DNA of 64,000 nucleotides from NCBI GenBank assembly GCA_965194375.1, contig CBDAEL010000001.1. One strand, given 5' to 3'. The DNA is from Tabrizicola_A aquatica (GTDB lineage: Bacteria > Pseudomonadota > Alphaproteobacteria > Rhodobacterales > Rhodobacteraceae). A program made the position numbers and the translations under genes. This document shows positions 32,408 through 41,179 of the stretch, one piece after another; position 1 is the first letter of the stretch, and each line of letters starts with the position of its first letter. Under the pieces are notes generated by a model. The model did not search any database, was not told the origin of the DNA, and worked only from the letters and a program-made list of their open reading frames with translations.

Positions 32408-32926
32408 ATGACCCTGATGCCCAAAGCCCTTCTCCTCATCGCCGCCCTTGGTTTGGCGGCCTGTAACAACCCCGACCGCTTTGGTGCGGGCGGTGCCGGT
32501 GCCAATGGCGCGGGCGGTTTTGTTGACACCAATGGTCTGGGCGATCCGAACGATCCGACCTCGATCGCCTATTTCAACCAGACCGTGGGCGACCGCGTGC
32601 TCTTTGCCGTTGATCAGTCCACCCTGTCGCCCGAAGGCCGCACGGTTCTGGAAGGTCAGTCGCAGTGGCTGGCGGCCAACCCGAACTATGCGATCATCAT
32701 CGAAGGCCATGCCGACGAGCAGGGCACCCGCGAATACAACTTGGCGCTGGGCGCCCGCCGTGCGGCGGCGGTTCAGCAGTTCCTGATGGCCCAAGGCGTG
32801 GCACCTGACCGGATGAAGACCATTTCCTACGGCAAGGAACGCCCGATTGAGGTGTGCTCGGAAGAGGCATGCTACAGCCGCAACCGTCGCGCTGTGACCG
32901 TGCTGTCGATGGGCTCGGGGGTCTGA
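32408..32926 (+). CDS. pal: Peptidoglycan-associated lipoprotein Pal
   Basis: A 172-residue outer-membrane lipoprotein. The lipobox LGLAAC (C about residue 19) follows MTLMPKALLLIAA. A Gly/Ala/Asn-rich linker leads to the OmpA-like domain (about 60-170), with the peptidoglycan-binding motif IIIEGHADEQGTREYNLALGARRA. Pal ties the outer membrane to peptidoglycan and is the target of TolA/TolB. cpoB starts 4 bases after it. Confidence 0.96.
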   Translation: MTLMPKALLLIAALGLAACNNPDRFGAGGAGANGAGGFVDTNGLGDPNDPTSIAYFNQTVGDRVLFAVDQSTLSPEGRTVLEGQSQWLAANPNYAIIIEGHADEQGTREYNLALGARRAAAVQQFLMAQGVAPDRMKTISYGKERPIEVCSEEACYSRNRRAVTVLSMGSGV

Positions 32927-32930
32927 TCTG

Positions 32931-33770
32931 ATGTGGCGTTGGCTGGTTCTTTCTGTCGCCCTGCTTGCCCTGCCTGTGCATGCGCAGGACCGGGCGCAGA
33001 CACTGGCCGACATCAAGGCGGAGCTCGGCCTGTTGATGGCCGAGTTCACCGCGCTGAAATCTGAAACCGTCGCCACTGGGGCGACGGGGGGAAGTCTCGG
33101 AGCGGGCGATGCGTTGCAGCGGATGGATGCGATTGAGGCCGAGTTGATGCGGCTGACCTCGCGCGCCGAAGAGATTGAGCTGCGGCTGACCCGCGTGGTC
33201 AGCGATGGCACCAACCGGATCGGTGATCTGGAATACCGGTTGTGCGAAGTGACCGAGGGCTGCGATCCGGCCAATCTGCCGGAGACCCCCATGCTGGGCG
33301 GGGCTGCGGACGGGGGGGCTGTTGCGCCCACGGAACCGGCGATCAGTGGTGATCCGGCTGTGCCAGCTGATGGCGGACCTGAGCTGGCCATGGGTGAGCA
33401 AGCCGACTTTGACCGGGCCAAGGAGGTGCTCGCTCAGGGTGACTTTCGCGGCGCCGCTGACCTCTTTGCGACCTTTGCCCAATCCTATCCTGGCGGGCCC
33501 TTAAGCCAAGAGGCCGCTTTCCTGCGGGGCGAGGCGCTGGTGCAAGTGGCCGATACGGCGGGCGCGGCGCGGGCTTATCTCGACGCGTTTTCGGGCAAGC
33601 CGGACGGGCCGTTTGCGGCTGAGTCGCTGTTGAAGCTGGGGCAGGCGCTGGGCGATCTGGGGCAGGTTCCCGATGCCTGCGTGACCTTGGCCGAAGTGCC
33701 GGTGCGCTTTCCCGGCACCATTCATGCCACCAACGCCGATCTGTCGCGGCAGGGGCTGGGGTGTCAGTAG
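32931..33770 (+). CDS. cpoB: Cell-division coordinator CpoB (YbgF)
   Basis: A 279-residue periplasmic protein. Signal peptide MWRWLVLSVALLALPVHA; the N-terminal part is a trimerising coiled coil (IEAELMRLTSRAEEIELRLTRV); after a Pro/Gly/Ala spacer the C-terminal TPR domain (about 155-279) has FDRAKEVLAQGDFRGAADLF and later helices. CpoB links Tol action to PBP1B at the division site in E. coli. Its end overlaps the start of tilS by 10 bases. Confidence 0.92.
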   Translation: MWRWLVLSVALLALPVHAQDRAQTLADIKAELGLLMAEFTALKSETVATGATGGSLGAGDALQRMDAIEAELMRLTSRAEEIELRLTRVVSDGTNRIGDLEYRLCEVTEGCDPANLPETPMLGGAADGGAVAPTEPAISGDPAVPADGGPELAMGEQADFDRAKEVLAQGDFRGAADLFATFAQSYPGGPLSQEAAFLRGEALVQVADTAGAARAYLDAFSGKPDGPFAAESLLKLGQALGDLGQVPDACVTLAEVPVRFPGTIHATNADLSRQGLGCQ

Positions 33771-35026
33771 ATCACAGCCAATGGCTGGCCGCGCAGGGGG
33801 ATGATGCGCCTTTGTTGAGGAGGGCCTTGGCTGCGGGTTGCGCGGCTGGGGCGCGTCCTGCAGGCCTTGGTGTGGCAGTGTCTGGCGGCAGTGACAGCAT
33901 GGCGATGCTGCATCTGATGGCGCGCGCCGCGCGTGAGGCAGGCTGGGCGTTGAAGGCCGTGACAGTGGATCACCGCCTGCGGCGCGAGGCGGCGGAAGAA
34001 GCGGCCTTTGTTGGGCGAACCTGTGCAGGGCTTATGGTGCCGCATGAGGTTTTGGTCTGGGAGCATGGCGATGTGCCCGGCAATCTGATGCAAGCGGCGC
34101 GTGAGGCACGGTACGGGTTGATGGCCGCTTGGGCCAAGCGCCAAGGCCTGGGTGTCGTGACGCTGGCCCATACCGCCGACGATCAGGCTGAAACCTTTCT
34201 GATGGGTCTGTCGCGCGCGGCTGGGCTGGATGGGCTGAGCGGCATGCGGCCAGAGTTCGCGATTGATGGGGTTGCGTTTCGCAGGCCGTTTCTGTCGCAG
34301 ACCCGCGCCGAGTTGCGGGCCTATCTGACCCGGCACAATCTGCCGTGGATTGACGATCCATCGAATGACAATGACCGCTTTACCCGCATCAAGGCGCGGC
34401 GTGCGCTGCAGGCGCTGGGGCCGTTGGGGATCAGCGTGGGCGAGCTTTCGGCTGTCATCAGCAACCTTTCGGCGGTGCAGGGCTTGGTGCAGCATGCGGT
34501 GGCGGTCGCCGCCCAAGAGGCGGTGGCCGAGGTGGCAGGGGCGTTGCGGGTTGAGGGGCGCGCCTTTGGGGCGCTGCATCCTGAAACTAGGCGGCGGTTG
34601 TTGATTGCGGCGATCCGTTGGGTCAGCGGCGCGCACCATCCGCCACGGGAGGCCAAGCTTGCGGGGCTGGAGCGGGCGCTGAGCCTTGGCAAGGATGCCA
34701 CCTTGGGCGGGGTGCGGTTTCGCTGGCGGGATCAGGCCTGTTGGGTCAGCCGAGAGGCGCGCGCCTGTGGCGGGCCGGTGCCCGCCGGGCAGGTCTGGGA
34801 CGGGCGTTGGCACCTGACGGGAAAGGTGGGCGAGGTGCGGGCGCTTGGTCCCGAAGGGTTGCGCCAATGTCCCGATTGGCGGGCCACGGGCCTGCCCCGG
34901 CAGGTGCTGGAGGTGACACCGGGCCTATGGCAGGGGGCGCTTTTGCAGGCCGCCCCATGCGCGATCTTTGGCCGAGAGGCTGCGACATGCGCGCCCTCCT
35001 TTAAGGAATTTATCTTATCTCATTGA
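33761..35026 (+). CDS. tilS: tRNA(Ile)-lysidine synthase TilS
   Basis: A 421-residue N-type ATP pyrophosphatase that converts C34 of tRNA-Ile(CAU) to lysidine. The PP-loop motif is VAVSGGSDSMAML near residue 38; the family helix LAHTADDQAETFLMGLSRAAGLDGLSGM follows. The start is GTG 33761, inside the last codons of cpoB, which implies coupled translation. The tail ending LSH lies 83 bases before ftsH, a pairing seen in many bacteria. Confidence 0.95.
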   Translation: MSVDHSQWLAAQGDDAPLLRRALAAGCAAGARPAGLGVAVSGGSDSMAMLHLMARAAREAGWALKAVTVDHRLRREAAEEAAFVGRTCAGLMVPHEVLVWEHGDVPGNLMQAAREARYGLMAAWAKRQGLGVVTLAHTADDQAETFLMGLSRAAGLDGLSGMRPEFAIDGVAFRRPFLSQTRAELRAYLTRHNLPWIDDPSNDNDRFTRIKARRALQALGPLGISVGELSAVISNLSAVQGLVQHAVAVAAQEAVAEVAGALRVEGRAFGALHPETRRRLLIAAIRWVSGAHHPPREAKLAGLERALSLGKDATLGGVRFRWRDQACWVSREARACGGPVPAGQVWDGRWHLTGKVGEVRALGPEGLRQCPDWRATGLPRQVLEVTPGLWQGALLQAAPCAIFGREAATCAPSFKEFILSH

Positions 35027-35050
35027 ACCCGGCAGACTTATCTCTATTTT
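35023..35050 (+). promoter_or_regulatory. Candidate promoter of ftsH
   Basis: TTGAAC (35023-35028), 16-base spacer, TATTTT (35045-35050), just past tilS. The AT-rich, TTGAA-type -35 could serve sigma-70 or the heat-shock sigma factor; the sequence does not decide. Confidence 0.35.
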
Positions 35051-35109
35051 AAGCAAGTCCGCCGAAGTTGCCTCATGAGGGGCTTTGGCCCCAAAACCGG
35101 AGTATCTTC

Positions 35110-37023
35110 GTGGGTAACGCACGAAACATCGCCTTCTGGGTTGTTCTGTTTCTTCTGATCTTGGCGCTTTTCAACGCCTTTGGTGGGAACCAGTCGACCA
35201 CGGCTTCGCGCACGGTCTCTTATTCAGAATTCATCCAGCGGGTGGATGCGGGTGAGGTGGCCAGCGCCACCATTGACGGCGAGCGTGTGGTTGCGACCGA
35301 CACCACCGGCAACCGCTTTGCCACCGTGGCCCCGAATGACCCCAAGCTGACCGAACGGCTGATCGACAAGGGCGTCGAGGTGCGGGCTGAACCGCAGCAG
35401 TCGTCGGGCTTTATGAGCCTGTTGTCGCTGTGGCTGCCCTTTATCGTGCTGATCGGCATCTGGATTTTCTTTATGAACCGGATGCAGGGCGGCGGCAAAG
35501 GCGGAGCGATGGGCTTTGGCAAATCGAAGGCCAAGCTCTTGACCGAAAAGAATGGCCGCGTGACCTTTGACGATGTGGCCGGGATTGATGAGGCCAAGGA
35601 AGAGCTTGAGGAGATTGTGGAATTCCTGCGCAATCCGCAGAAATTCTCGCGTCTTGGCGGCAAGATTCCGAAAGGCGCTTTGCTGGTTGGCCCGCCCGGC
35701 ACGGGTAAAACCCTCTTGGCCCGCGCCATTGCGGGTGAGGCGGGGGTTCCGTTTTTTACCATCTCGGGGTCTGATTTCGTGGAAATGTTTGTCGGCGTCG
35801 GCGCAAGCCGCGTGCGCGACATGTTCGAGCAGGCCAAGAAAAACGCGCCTTGCATCGTGTTCATCGACGAAATTGACGCTGTGGGCCGGGCGCGTGGCGT
35901 TGGCATGGGCGGCGGCAATGACGAGCGCGAGCAGACGCTGAACCAGCTTTTGGTTGAGATGGACGGGTTTGAGGCGAATGACGGTGTGATCATCGTCGCC
36001 GCCACCAACCGCAAAGACGTGCTGGACCCTGCGCTGCTGCGCCCCGGCCGTTTTGACCGCCAGATCCATGTGCCGAATCCGGACATCAAGGGCCGTGAGA
36101 AGATTCTGTCGGTACACGCCCGCAAAGTGCCTTCGGGCCCGGACGTTGACCTGCGGGTGATTGCGCGCGGCACGCCGGGGTTCTCGGGTGCGGATCTTGC
36201 CAACCTTGTGAACGAGGCCGCGCTGATCGCCGCCCGCCTTGGCCGCCGCTTTGTCGCCATGGCCGATTTCGAATCGGCCAAGGACAAGGTGATGATGGGG
36301 GCCGAGCGTCGGTCGATGGTGCTGACGCAAGAGCAGAAAGAACACACCGCCTATCACGAGGCGGGCCACGCGATTGTGGGCATGGCGCTGCCGAAATGTG
36401 ACCCGGTCTATAAGGCCACGATCATTCCGCGCGGTGGGGCCTTGGGCATGGTGGTATCTTTGCCCGAGATTGACCGGCTGAACTGGCACAAGGATGAGTG
36501 CAAGCAGAAGATCGCCATGACCATGGCCGGCAAGGCCGCCGAGATCATCAAATGGGGTGAAGAAGGCGTGTCGAATGGCCCGTCTGGCGACATTCAGCAA
36601 GCCAGCGCTTTGGCGCGTGCGATGGTGCTGCGCTGGGGTATGTCGGATGCGGTCGGCAACATCGACTATGCTGAGGCGCATGAGGGCTATCAGGGCAAGA
36701 CCGCTGGGCTTTCGGTGTCGGCTGAAACCAAGATGCTGATTGAATCCGAGGTCAAGCGCCTGATCGACGAAGGCTATGACACCGCGCGCGGTATCTTGCT
36801 GGAGCAGTCTGACCAGTTCGAACGTCTGGCCAAGGGTCTGTTGGAATATGAGACCCTGACCGGCGATGAGATCAAGCGGGTGATCGCGGGTGACAAGCCC
36901 AGTTCTGATGATGATGCCGCCCCGCCTGCCGCCGGTGGCGGCGAGGGTGTGGTGTCGATCCCGAAGACCCGGCCGCGCAAGCCGAAAGCTGCGCCCGATC
37001 CGTCGCCCGAGCCTTTGGCGTGA
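35110..37023 (+). CDS. ftsH: ATP-dependent zinc metalloprotease FtsH
   Basis: A 637-residue inner-membrane AAA protease that removes damaged membrane proteins and regulators such as sigma-32. Two transmembrane helices flank the periplasmic part (residues about 5-25 and 100-120). Walker A GPPGTGKT (about 194-201), Walker B CIVFIDEIDAVG, second region of homology ATNRKDVLDPALLRPGRFDR, zinc motif HEAGH (about 416). The start is GTG 35110 with GGAG eight bases upstream; an earlier frame start at 35068 adds a poor N-terminus. Ended by a strong terminator. Confidence 0.97.
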   Translation: MGNARNIAFWVVLFLLILALFNAFGGNQSTTASRTVSYSEFIQRVDAGEVASATIDGERVVATDTTGNRFATVAPNDPKLTERLIDKGVEVRAEPQQSSGFMSLLSLWLPFIVLIGIWIFFMNRMQGGGKGGAMGFGKSKAKLLTEKNGRVTFDDVAGIDEAKEELEEIVEFLRNPQKFSRLGGKIPKGALLVGPPGTGKTLLARAIAGEAGVPFFTISGSDFVEMFVGVGASRVRDMFEQAKKNAPCIVFIDEIDAVGRARGVGMGGGNDEREQTLNQLLVEMDGFEANDGVIIVAATNRKDVLDPALLRPGRFDRQIHVPNPDIKGREKILSVHARKVPSGPDVDLRVIARGTPGFSGADLANLVNEAALIAARLGRRFVAMADFESAKDKVMMGAERRSMVLTQEQKEHTAYHEAGHAIVGMALPKCDPVYKATIIPRGGALGMVVSLPEIDRLNWHKDECKQKIAMTMAGKAAEIIKWGEEGVSNGPSGDIQQASALARAMVLRWGMSDAVGNIDYAEAHEGYQGKTAGLSVSAETKMLIESEVKRLIDEGYDTARGILLEQSDQFERLAKGLLEYETLTGDEIKRVIAGDKPSSDDDAAPPAAGGGEGVVSIPKTRPRKPKAAPDPSPEPLA

Positions 37024-37042
37024 TTGGGTAGAACCACCATCG

Positions 37043-37074
37043 CCCCGAGGCCACGCCATGGCCTCGGGGTTTTT
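37043..37074 (+). terminator. Rho-independent terminator after ftsH
   Basis: CCCCGAGGCC (37043-37052) pairs perfectly with GGCCTCGGGG (37060-37069) around ACGCCAT, followed by TTTTT. Confidence 0.9.
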
Positions 37075-37120
37075 CTTTGTGTGGGCGCGGCTCTGCGCCC
37101 CTGATCTGACAGGAGCCGTC

Positions 37121-37720
37121 ATGAGCGCGCTGAAACCCACCCAGTTCATTGGTCGCATTGTTTGGCTGGGCTGCGTTCCCGACCGCGCAGCGGCGCTGGA
37201 AAGCCAAAGCCAGCCCGGCCTGATGACCACCTTCGCCGGACCCGAGGGGGAGGCCCATGGCGGGCTGACCCGCCCGGCCTGCAGCCGGGTTAAGGCGCTT
37301 TACAAAAGCAACACCGAAATTCGCAACACCCGGCAGTTGACGCTGTTGTCGGCCGAAGATCTGGCGGCCACGGCGGCGGCGATGGGTTTGGCAGAACTTG
37401 ATCCCGCGCTGGTGGGGGCGACGATGGTGATCGAAGGTATCCCTGATTTCAGCCATCTCCCGCCCTCGTCCCGGCTGCAAGGGGCCAGTGGCGCGACCTT
37501 GGTGATCGATATGAACAACCGCCCCTGCACCTTGCCCGCCCGGCCGATTGAGGGCCAGCATCCCGGCTTTGGCAAACGCTATAAGACGGCGGCGAAAGGT
37601 CGACGCGGTGTCACGGCTTGGGTGGAGCGGGAGGGCCGCTTTGCCTTGGGCGACACCATTCGCCTGCATATTCCCGACCAGCCGGTCTGGGCGCATCTGG
37701 ACGCCGCCCGCGCGGGGTAA
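37121..37720 (+). CDS. MOSC domain protein
   Basis: A 199-residue cytosolic protein of the MOSC (molybdenum cofactor sulfurase C-terminal) family. The recognisable part runs from about residue 30 (EGEAHGGLTRPACSRVKALYKSN) through IRNTRQLTLLSAEDL, with VVIDMNNRPC and a GKRYKTAAKGRRGVTAWV segment. MOSC proteins bind or transfer sulfur or molybdenum cofactor; the substrate is unknown. ATG 37121 has GGAG at good spacing. Single-gene unit between two terminators. Confidence 0.85.
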   Translation: MSALKPTQFIGRIVWLGCVPDRAAALESQSQPGLMTTFAGPEGEAHGGLTRPACSRVKALYKSNTEIRNTRQLTLLSAEDLAATAAAMGLAELDPALVGATMVIEGIPDFSHLPPSSRLQGASGATLVIDMNNRPCTLPARPIEGQHPGFGKRYKTAAKGRRGVTAWVEREGRFALGDTIRLHIPDQPVWAHLDAARAG

Positions 37721-37766
37721 GCGCAGTCGTGCGGCAGGCAGGACTGTGTCTGATCCAGATTAGAAC

Positions 37767-37794
37767 GGCCCCGCCCCCGACGCGGGGCCTTTTG
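37767..37794 (+). terminator. Rho-independent terminator after the MOSC gene
   Basis: GGCCCCGC (37767-37774) pairs with GCGGGGCC (37782-37789) around CCCCGAC, followed by TTTTGCTTTT. Confidence 0.85.
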
Positions 37795-37848
37795 CTTTTC
37801 GCGGCACGCCGCTAGGCTTTCTCTCAGCGCAACGGATCGGTGCAGCGG

Positions 37849-38814
37849 ATGATCACGGCATATCGGGCAGAGAATGGCAGGCTGGTCCGGATCGAGGGGG
37901 CCGATCTGGCTGGGGCCGTCTGGATCGACATGGAGTCGCCGGTTGCCGAGGAGGAGCAGGCGGTTGAGGCGGCGCTGAAGATCAACATCCCGACCCACGA
38001 CGACATGCAAGAGATCGAGCATTCGTCGCGGCTGTATCAGGAAGGTGCGGCGCATTTCCTGACCGCGCAGATACTGGCCACGCGGTCCGAAAAGCTGACC
38101 GAAATCGGTCCTGTGACCTTTGTCCTTTTGCCAGACTGTTTGGTGACGGTGCATTACCACCATCCCGGCTCGCTTGACTTCTTCGCCGGTTGGGCCGCGC
38201 GGCACGATCTGGGCGGAACCTCGGGGCTGCAAACGCTGCTGTCGCTGGTCGATACCGTGGTGGATCGGCTGGCCGATATTCTGGAAGCCGAGGCCCGCAA
38301 GCTGGACGCACTGTCCACCACGATCTTTGAGGCGCACCGCCCGTCGGGCAAGACCGAGAAACTGGCGGTGGTCTTGCAAAGGATCGGGCGGGCGGAGGAT
38401 CTGAACAGCAAGACAGCCGAAAGCCTGAGCACGCTGCAACGGCTGACGACCTATCAATCCCTGCTGGTGAGCGGATCCAAGGCCACGAAAGCGGCGGACG
38501 GGGTGCGGATGAAAACCCTGATGCGCGATATCCAATCGCTGCAGGAAACTGCGCAGAAGCAAAACCAGAAGATCCTGTTTTTGCTGGAATCCACGCTGGG
38601 GGTCATCAACATCCGGCAGTCGGATATCATCAAGATCTTCTCGGTCGTGGCCTTTGTGTTCCTGCCGCCCACGCTGATTGCCAGCGTCTACGGCATGAAC
38701 TTTGAGCATATGCCCGAGTTGACATGGGCTTGGGGCTATCCGATGGCGATTGGCCTGATGGTGGCGTCGGCGGTCGTGCCTTGGCTGATCTTTCGCTGGA
38801 AGAAATTGCTCTGA
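37849..38814 (+). CDS. corA: CorA-family magnesium/divalent cation transporter
   Basis: A 321-residue inner-membrane channel of the CorA family. The cytosolic domain covers about 1-260 (long helix TLMRDIQSLQETAQKQNQKI); two transmembrane helices at the end carry the signature YGMNFEHMPEL between them. The start is ATG 37849 (MITAYRAENGRL); a GTG nine bases earlier is possible. It is the last gene before the 305-base leader of fhs. Confidence 0.93.
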   Translation: MITAYRAENGRLVRIEGADLAGAVWIDMESPVAEEEQAVEAALKINIPTHDDMQEIEHSSRLYQEGAAHFLTAQILATRSEKLTEIGPVTFVLLPDCLVTVHYHHPGSLDFFAGWAARHDLGGTSGLQTLLSLVDTVVDRLADILEAEARKLDALSTTIFEAHRPSGKTEKLAVVLQRIGRAEDLNSKTAESLSTLQRLTTYQSLLVSGSKATKAADGVRMKTLMRDIQSLQETAQKQNQKILFLLESTLGVINIRQSDIIKIFSVVAFVFLPPTLIASVYGMNFEHMPELTWAWGYPMAIGLMVASAVVPWLIFRWKKLL

Positions 38815-39119
38815 CGGGCCTGCAAAGGGCCACAACGAAGAGACGTTCCGATGGTGGCCTCTGAGGTGTCTCCCTTGTCCCCACCAAGGTTTCCGCCGGG
38901 CTCATCTCGCTGGGCGCGCGGCGTTTGAAAGACGGTGCCCTCTCCCCTGATCTGGCTTTGACCGACCCTTGGCTTTTCCCCTGCGCGTGGCGTCAGGTTT
39001 CCCATCGGAAACACCCTCTGGCGAAAACCGTGCGGGACATGTCGGAAAACGCCCGTCCAAAGCCCGACTTGCCCGTTATCACGTCGGAAACGGGATAGTT
39101 TGCCCCCTGGGAGATTAAA
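38815..39119. other. 305-base non-coding gap upstream of fhs
   Basis: No protein gene. A small GGCC stem (about 38818-38830) sits directly after corA. The central part folds as a long hairpin with a 9-bp closing stem (separate entry). The last 105 bases (39015-39119) are unstructured to the eye and hold the fhs ribosome-binding site GGAG seven bases before the ATG. Confidence 0.7.
38842..39013 (+). ncRNA. Structured non-coding RNA candidate upstream of fhs (possibly 6S RNA)
   Basis: TTCCGATGG (38846-38854) pairs perfectly with CCATCGGAA (39002-39010), closing a region of about 165 bases. Inside, CCTTG (38873-38877) and CAAGG (38885-38889) form a small stem on the 5' side, and CTGA/TCAG extends the closing stem. 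A long imperfect rod of 160-180 bases with an inner bubble next to a folate gene is how 6S RNA looks (E. coli 6S RNA precedes a folate gene). A weak promoter and no sequence comparison leave this open; a cis-regulatory leader of fhs is the alternative. Confidence 0.4.
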
Positions 39120-40796
39120 ATGGCCTTCAAAACCGACATCGAGATCGCGCGCGAAGCGAAGAAGAAGAACATCATGGAGATCGGGGCCAAGCTGGGCATC
39201 CCGGCCGAAAGCCTGCTGCCCTATGGGCATGACAAGGCCAAGGTGAGCCAAGAGTTCATCAAGAGCCTTGCGGGCAAGAAGGATGGCAAGCTGATCCTTG
39301 TCACCGCGATCAACCCCACCCCGGCGGGTGAAGGCAAGACCACCACCACCGTGGGTCTGGGCGACGGTCTGAACCGCATCGGCAAGAAGGCCGTGGTTTG
39401 TATCCGCGAAGCCTCGCTTGGCCCGAACTTCGGGATGAAGGGCGGCGCTGCAGGCGGCGGTATGGCGCAGGTTGTGCCGATGGAAGAGATGAACCTTCAC
39501 TTCACCGGCGACTTCCACGCCATTACTTCTGCCCACAACCTGCTGTCGGCGATGATCGACAACCACATCTATTGGGGCAATGAGCTGGCCATCGACGAGC
39601 GTCGTATCGTCTGGCGCCGCGTGATGGACATGAACGACCGCGCGCTGCGCGATATCGTTGTGAACCTGGGCGGTGTGGCCAACGGCTTCCCGCGTCAGAC
39701 CGGGTTCGACATCACCGTGGCCTCGGAAGTCATGGCGATCCTGTGCCTGTCGAATGACCTTGAAGACCTGCAAAAGCGTCTGGGTGACATCGTTGTTGCC
39801 TATACCCGCGAGAAAAAGGCGATCTACGCCCGCGACATCAAGGCTGACGGCGCGATGACCGTCCTCTTGAAAGACGCGATGCAGCCGAACATCGTGCAGA
39901 CCTTGGAAAACAACCCTGCCTTCGTGCATGGCGGCCCGTTCGCCAACATCGCGCATGGCTGCAACTCGGTCATCGCGACCAAGACCGCGCTGAAGCTGGG
40001 TGAGTATGTTGTCACCGAAGCTGGTTTCGGTGCTGACCTTGGTGCGGAAAAGTTCTTTGACATCAAGTGCCGCAAGGCCGGGCTGAAGCCTTCGGCTGCC
40101 GTGATCGTGGCGACTGTGCGCGCGATGAAGATGAACGGCGGCGTGGCCAAGGCTGACTTGGGTGCCGAGAACGTGGCTGCCGTCCAGAAGGGCTGCCCCA
40201 ACCTTGGCCGTCACATCGCCAACGTGAAGTCGTTCGGTGTGCCGGTTGTTGTGGCGATCAACCACTTCTACTCGGACACCGATGCCGAAGTGGCAGCTGT
40301 GAAGGCCTATGTGGCCGAGCAGGGCGCTGAGGCGATCTTGTGCAAGCATTGGGCAAACGGCTCGGCCGGGATCGAAGAGCTGTCGCACAAGGTTGTGCAG
40401 CTGGCAGAATCGGGCGCGGCCAACTTTGCGCCGCTCTATCCCGATGAAATGCCGCTGTTCCAGAAGCTGGAAACCATCGCCAAGCGCATCTACCATGCGG
40501 ATGACGTGATTGCCGACAAGTCGATCCGTGATCAGCTGAAGACGTGGGAAGCCGCTGGCTATGGCCATCTGCCGATCTGCGTGGCCAAGACCCAGTACTC
40601 GTTCACCACCGACCCGACCGTGCGCGGTGCGCCGACCGGCCATTCGGTTCCGGTGCGCGAAGTGCGGCTTTCGGCAGGTGCGGGCTTTATCGTTGCCATC
40701 TGCGGTGAGATCATGACCATGCCGGGCCTGCCCAAGGTTCCGTCGGCCGAAGTGATCCGCCTGAACGACGAAGGCAACGTCGAAGGCCTGTTCTGA
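39120..40796 (+). CDS. fhs: Formate-tetrahydrofolate ligase
   Basis: A 558-residue cytosolic enzyme making 10-formyl-tetrahydrofolate from formate, THF and ATP. The P-loop is NPTPAGEGKTTTTVGLGD; EASLGPNFGMKGGAAGGGMAQVVPMEEMNLHFTGD is the highly conserved THF/formyl-phosphate region. Length and motifs are normal. It heads a unit with a PchB-like chorismate mutase and two folD genes, so one-carbon units can pass between formate and methylene-THF. A 7-bp hairpin follows its stop. Confidence 0.97.
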   Translation: MAFKTDIEIAREAKKKNIMEIGAKLGIPAESLLPYGHDKAKVSQEFIKSLAGKKDGKLILVTAINPTPAGEGKTTTTVGLGDGLNRIGKKAVVCIREASLGPNFGMKGGAAGGGMAQVVPMEEMNLHFTGDFHAITSAHNLLSAMIDNHIYWGNELAIDERRIVWRRVMDMNDRALRDIVVNLGGVANGFPRQTGFDITVASEVMAILCLSNDLEDLQKRLGDIVVAYTREKKAIYARDIKADGAMTVLLKDAMQPNIVQTLENNPAFVHGGPFANIAHGCNSVIATKTALKLGEYVVTEAGFGADLGAEKFFDIKCRKAGLKPSAAVIVATVRAMKMNGGVAKADLGAENVAAVQKGCPNLGRHIANVKSFGVPVVVAINHFYSDTDAEVAAVKAYVAEQGAEAILCKHWANGSAGIEELSHKVVQLAESGAANFAPLYPDEMPLFQKLETIAKRIYHADDVIADKSIRDQLKTWEAAGYGHLPICVAKTQYSFTTDPTVRGAPTGHSVPVREVRLSAGAGFIVAICGEIMTMPGLPKVPSAEVIRLNDEGNVEGLF

Positions 40797-40822
40797 TCGC
40801 GACCTTGTTGCCTTGAACTTCT

Positions 40823-40847
40823 GGGCGTGGGAGCATACCTCACGCCC
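40823..40847 (+). terminator. Hairpin between fhs and the chorismate mutase gene
   Basis: GGGCGTG (40823-40829) pairs with CACGCCC (40841-40847), loop GGAGCATACCT. No U-run; may attenuate or process the transcript rather than end it. Confidence 0.4.
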
Positions 40848-40867
40848 AATTCATGGAAGGACAGGCG

Positions 40868-41170
40868 ATGAAGGCCCCGCAGGATTGCCACGACATGACC
40901 GAACTTCGCGCGGCGATTGACGCGTTGGATGCCGGGATCGTGGCGCAGCTGACGGCGCGCGCGGGCTATATTGACCGCGCGATCCAGCTAAAGCAGGGAA
41001 ACGGCCTGCCTGCCCGGATTGATGTGCGGGTGGAAGAGGTGGTCGCCAAGGTGCGCGCCGAAGCCGCGCGGCAGTCTTTGGACCCTGAGTTGGTGGAAGA
41101 TCTTTGGCGCAGGATCATTGAGTGGTCGATCGCGCGCGAAGACGCAAAGCTTGGGGCCTCGCGCCCCTGA
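40868..41170 (+). CDS. Chorismate mutase, PchB-like (AroQ class)
   Basis: A 100-residue all-helical AroQ-fold protein. The N-terminus KAPQDCHDMTELRAAIDALD and IVAQLTARAGYIDRAIQLK, plus the C-terminal LVEDLWRRIIEWSIARED, resemble PchB-type isochorismate pyruvate lyase/chorismate mutase more than the fused PheA/TyrA domains. Conserved Arg and Lys positions of the helix-1 active site are present. Start ATG 40868 with AAGGA. It sits between fhs and folD, an unusual place for an aromatic-pathway enzyme, and precedes folD by 9 bases. Confidence 0.85.
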   Translation: MKAPQDCHDMTELRAAIDALDAGIVAQLTARAGYIDRAIQLKQGNGLPARIDVRVEEVVAKVRAEAARQSLDPELVEDLWRRIIEWSIAREDAKLGASRP

Positions 41171-41179
41171 CAGGGTGAC

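Noticed and set aside
35224..37230. A 668-codon frame antisense to ftsH
   Set aside because: It mirrors the conserved FtsH coding sequence, has no recognisable domain and no ribosome-binding site.
38815..39119. A known folate-type (THF) riboswitch upstream of fhs
   Set aside because: I could not see the conserved motifs of THF-I or THF-II riboswitches; the closing-stem structure fits a longer RNA better. A covariance-model search is needed to settle this.
38736..40643. A 635-codon frame antisense to fhs
   Set aside because: Fhs is highly conserved on the opposite strand; the antisense product is His/Arg/Gln-rich with no family features.
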